A stretch of DNA of 18,000 nt from Bolinopsis microptera (lineage: Eukaryota > Ctenophora > Tentaculata > Lobata > Bolinopsidae): NCBI RefSeq assembly GCF_026151205.1, contig NC_087078.1:10310675-10328674 (forward strand), given 5' to 3'. A model generated the notes under the pieces. The model saw nothing but the letters and a program-made list of their open reading frames with translations, was not told where the DNA came from and searched no databases. Made by a program: the position numbers and the translations under genes. Of the stretch, positions 15,606 through 18,000 are shown piece after piece (within the stretch, counting starts at the first letter, position 1; every line of letters begins with the position of its first letter).

Positions 15606-17587
15606 AGGACCAGTTAACTGAAAAATTTGTAGTCTCCAATTTGGCTAAGATTTAAATCAGCTGTGACAAACTGGTAAAGAATCGTATCGCCGAAAGAACC
15701 AATTCTCTAGCGTAGGTGTAACGCGTGTTATTGTAATAATAAGCTGTGGCCTCGTGACGTCATAAAGTCCCTCAGTGCGCGCTTGCATAGCGTAATTTAC
15801 ATTACAAATGTTTATCATCGTCAATAAAACACGTGTAACTCACTCAAATTTTAGAATTATGACTATTACCCTAGTTCTCCAAAATCCTTATAGTTTTGGC
15901 TATCATCCTAACTAAAGGAATAGCTGATTGGATGTACAGTGCTCACGTCATGATTTTAAACAGTGATATAGGTTCTTGAACAGTGGCGGGTGAATGTACG
16001 GTTAGAAAGTTTCTGCTATTACAACTTATGTCATATGTGATAATTTTGGATTGTTTTCATTGCTTAATTACACAAGCAGGGAGACTGTACCGATTATTTT
16101 TCCCCAGTCCATGAAACTCTAACGAATTTAGAAAGGATACAGATAAGTAGGAGTTTGTTCAATTCCGAGAGCAATTATATTTATAGCATAGCGAAATTTC
16201 TAACTTTAATCTGCAAGTGTCTGCCAGTACAGGAGACAAGAAGTCTGGCTACTTTACGGCCGTTCCTCTGGGACCATTAGTAGAAGTAGCTTCTATCAGA
16301 ACAGTGCCGTGGGAACAGAATTCCCGCCAAAATACCCCGTCTACCAAATAGTAAAATTACTGATTGGAGGTGTGTACGGTGTGAGGTGTGTTTTGAATAA
16401 GACTTCCGGCTTACCTAGTTGTTATCCTAATTGCATTATCATCGGTGCATAACATAAATAAACTACTGGTAAGTTTAAATACCAAGTGCAAACGTGTTCA
16501 GTCGATCGACCCACTGAACAACTATAGAATTTCCAAGACCCTATTATTCTCTGGCCATATATTACGGCACGATCGATTGTTAGATGGCTAAATGACCAAC
16601 GTTAATCTATACAATTCTAAAACTATGAGCTAGCACTTTAATCTAAAAATACCTTTTTTATATTACTCCTGATTTTTACATTTCACGTAAAACATTGTCG
16701 CCAGAGGTTGATCATGGACACTAACAGCTTAATTTGAGATAAATGACTTATGAGTTTCTCTAAAGTCAACTCTAAAGTTGTGTAGTCCAGTCATTTATGG
16801 ACATTTATGGAAATTAACCTGCAAATGTTCTAATACTCACGAAACTTTGCACAGACCTTCCCGAAGTTATGATTAAACGATTTTCGTTTGGAGACATTTT
16901 TTTGACCGTGGAGAAAACCCAGGAGGGCCACGCCCATATTGACCCAATAACGTAACCGACCCCTTGCTTCTGAAGGTCGTAGAGACTTCAAAATAGGCTT
17001 GAACGAAGCCGCATATGCATGTTTATATAGGAGTTATTGAGCAACACATGGCCTAAAATCCTTACTTTTCGATAAATTCGCCAAAAACCATTTTGGGCGT
17101 GGTGCTAAGCCCATTTTCGATATGATCGTGATGGAGTCTTCAGACAGGATGCAAAAGAACCGCAATTAGCATATTAATATATGACTTACGAACAAACATA
17201 TGCCTTAAAGTGCTTATTTTTTCAGTTATTGGCGAAAAACTGATTTTCGGTTCCAGAAATCATGCAAAACTATGGGTATCTGGTTAATTGGGCTATGAAG
17301 GCCCTAAAGGTTTTTGAATGTGTGCAAATTGTGCAGAATGGCCATGTTTATATACAACTTATGAAGCAACATGTACCCTAAATTACTTACTTTTCGAGTT
17401 ATTCGGGGGAAAAGATTGTATTATGTCCATTTTTTACCTGTGACGTCATCGCCAAAATAATACAAACGCTATTTACACGCGTTAGAGAGCAGTTAGAGAT
17501 TTAGGAATTTCGACTCGTTGCTTAGTTTGCTATTTGTCACAATCTGTCAAAATATGAGGATAACTTTTTTTTCAGTTAACTGGTCCT
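15606..17587. mobile_element. piggyBac-like non-autonomous element (TTAA)
   Basis: Perfect 20-bp inverted repeats AGGACCAGTTAACTGAAAAA start at 15606 and, inverted, end at 17587. Both sides are flanked by TTAA (15602-15605 and 17588-17591), the target duplication specific to piggyBac-type elements. The LINE frame reads ...DITL up to one TTAA and NGFHEP from the other, so the empty site is a seamless coding sequence. Similarity between the ends extends about 170 bp in diverged form (TGTGACAAA, AACGCGTGT, TGACGTCA in the same order). No transposase ORF exists in its 1982 bp, so it would need a transposase supplied elsewhere. Its TIR does not start with the CCC common in canonical piggyBac elements, so the superfamily call rests mainly on TTAA. 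Confidence 0.82.
16999..17420. repeat. Diverged tandem repeats inside the TTAA element
   Basis: Three related blocks at about 16999-17100, 17150-17252 and 17319-17420. Each has a GCAT/CCATGTTTATATA-like word, then an ACTTATGAAGCAACATGTACCCTAAA-like stretch, then TTACTTTTCGAGTTATTCG and a run like GCCAAAAACC/GGCGAAAAACTG. Spacing is about 150-170 bp. They are non-coding, with stops in all frames. Confidence 0.7.
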
Positions 17588-17999
17588 TTAATGTGATGTC
17601 GTTTATTCCGTTGGGCAATTTTCCTAGAGTGCAGTTAGTTTCGTTAAAACACAATACATCATACTTATCATATATTTCTATATCTTCTCGTAGTTGATCA
17701 ATATTTTTGAAAAGGGATCTGATGTTCATGGAAAATGTTTTAAGTTGAGAGGATGTCGACCTTTTCACGTTACGTTGCTGTTTATACTGACAGTGAGTTA
17801 GGAAAGCCGAAATGTCACTCCATGTTGAATCATGGTGCTCTTCGTTGGTCATGGCGTCTCCAATAAGATTACATCGACTATTTTGAGCGTATGGATTATA
17901 AATAGCGCCATTAAGCTTATTGTAGTCATCGTAAATTTCATAGTAAGTCGCGTAAAATCCAGGAATAAGACTCTCACAACAGCTTGTACAACCTAAATT
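17588..17999 (-). pseudogene. LINE ORF, N-terminal region and endonuclease start
   Basis: The frame is open to the window edge, so the Met at 17850-17852 need not be the true start; at least 49 codons precede it, including a Cys-rich CTSCCES stretch and YYEIYDDYNKLNG. Then come LKTFSMNIRSLFKNIDQLRED, the conserved first endonuclease motif with its Asn, and VLCFNETN with the catalytic-type Glu, followed by LPNGINDIT. The frame runs into the TTAA element at 17588; the frame to 17547 beyond that is insertion sequence and not native protein. Confidence 0.82.
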
Positions 18000-18000
18000 T

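Larger units (their letters stand above)
11360..18000 (-). mobile_element. Non-LTR retrotransposon (Jockey/CR1-like LINE)
   Basis: One minus-strand element carries an apurinic-type endonuclease followed by a reverse transcriptase and a C-terminal domain. Its 5' end lies outside the window. The 3' end is taken at the CAACAAAAAAATATATATA tail near 11360-11380. Conserved landmarks are all in the right order: NIRSLFKN, YRSP, GDFN, DHIYT, SDH, YRPISLL, YGFRPGRS, LIDFSKAFD, GVPQGSILGPLLF, YADD and HLNYCSLVWG. The copy is dead: one stop, one frameshift and two inserted DNA elements. The clade within the Jockey/CR1/L2 group is a judgement from motif style only. Confidence 0.88.

Noticed and set aside
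1-18000. tRNA, rRNA, CRISPR array or telomere repeat
   Set aside because: No cloverleaf or RNA polymerase III box pair, no rRNA core sequence, no regularly spaced identical repeats with unique spacers, and no TTAGGG-type array was found on either strand by eye.

Overview
This window looks like intergenic DNA from an animal genome, probably an invertebrate. It is AT-rich and has no ribosome-binding-site or operon layout. Its content is eukaryotic transposons nested in one another and older repeats. No host gene could be supported. The species cannot be named from the sequence.

Layout. 1-1680: AT-rich spacer with small repeats: a 162-bp-spaced direct repeat, a 121-bp foldback unit built from CACTATATAGTG palindromes, a cruciform carrying paired TGACGTCA and CACGTG sites, and copies of two dispersed repeats that recur near 11.2 kb. 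About 1780-3880: a less AT-rich, decayed segment of unknown identity with a 16-G run. 4285-4927: a badly decayed Ty1/copia-type reverse transcriptase/RNase H relic on the plus strand. 5110-5319: poly-A tracts around a duplicated 26-bp motif.

5914-10449: a complete PIF/Harbinger DNA transposon. It has 16-bp perfect terminal inverted repeats (TIRs), a CAG target-site duplication (TSD), a dense array of (G/T)ATCGTAA motifs at both ends, an intact-looking Myb/SANT-like (NAIF1-type) gene on the minus strand, and a divergent HARBI1-type DDE transposase on the plus strand. The transposase keeps all three catalytic residues but has one frameshift near 8695.

About 11360 to beyond 18000: a non-LTR retrotransposon (LINE; Jockey/CR1-like by motif) on the minus strand. 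Its endonuclease-reverse transcriptase ORF is broken by an in-frame stop (13523-13525), a frameshift (about 14515) and two later insertions. One insertion, 15606-17587, is a TTAA-flanked, piggyBac-like non-autonomous element with 20-bp perfect TIRs; conceptual removal with one TTAA returns the endonuclease frame exactly. The other, about 12369-13293, is a compound of two inverted-repeat elements, one of them a run of three consecutive hairpins.

Order of events (inference). The dispersed repeat at 11224-11366 came first, the LINE then inserted into it, and the two DNA elements inserted into the LINE. The Harbinger is separate, but it shares a 75-bp GC-rich module (7669-7743) with the compound insertion (12381-12497). 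In both places this module sits next to a TATA-like sequence.
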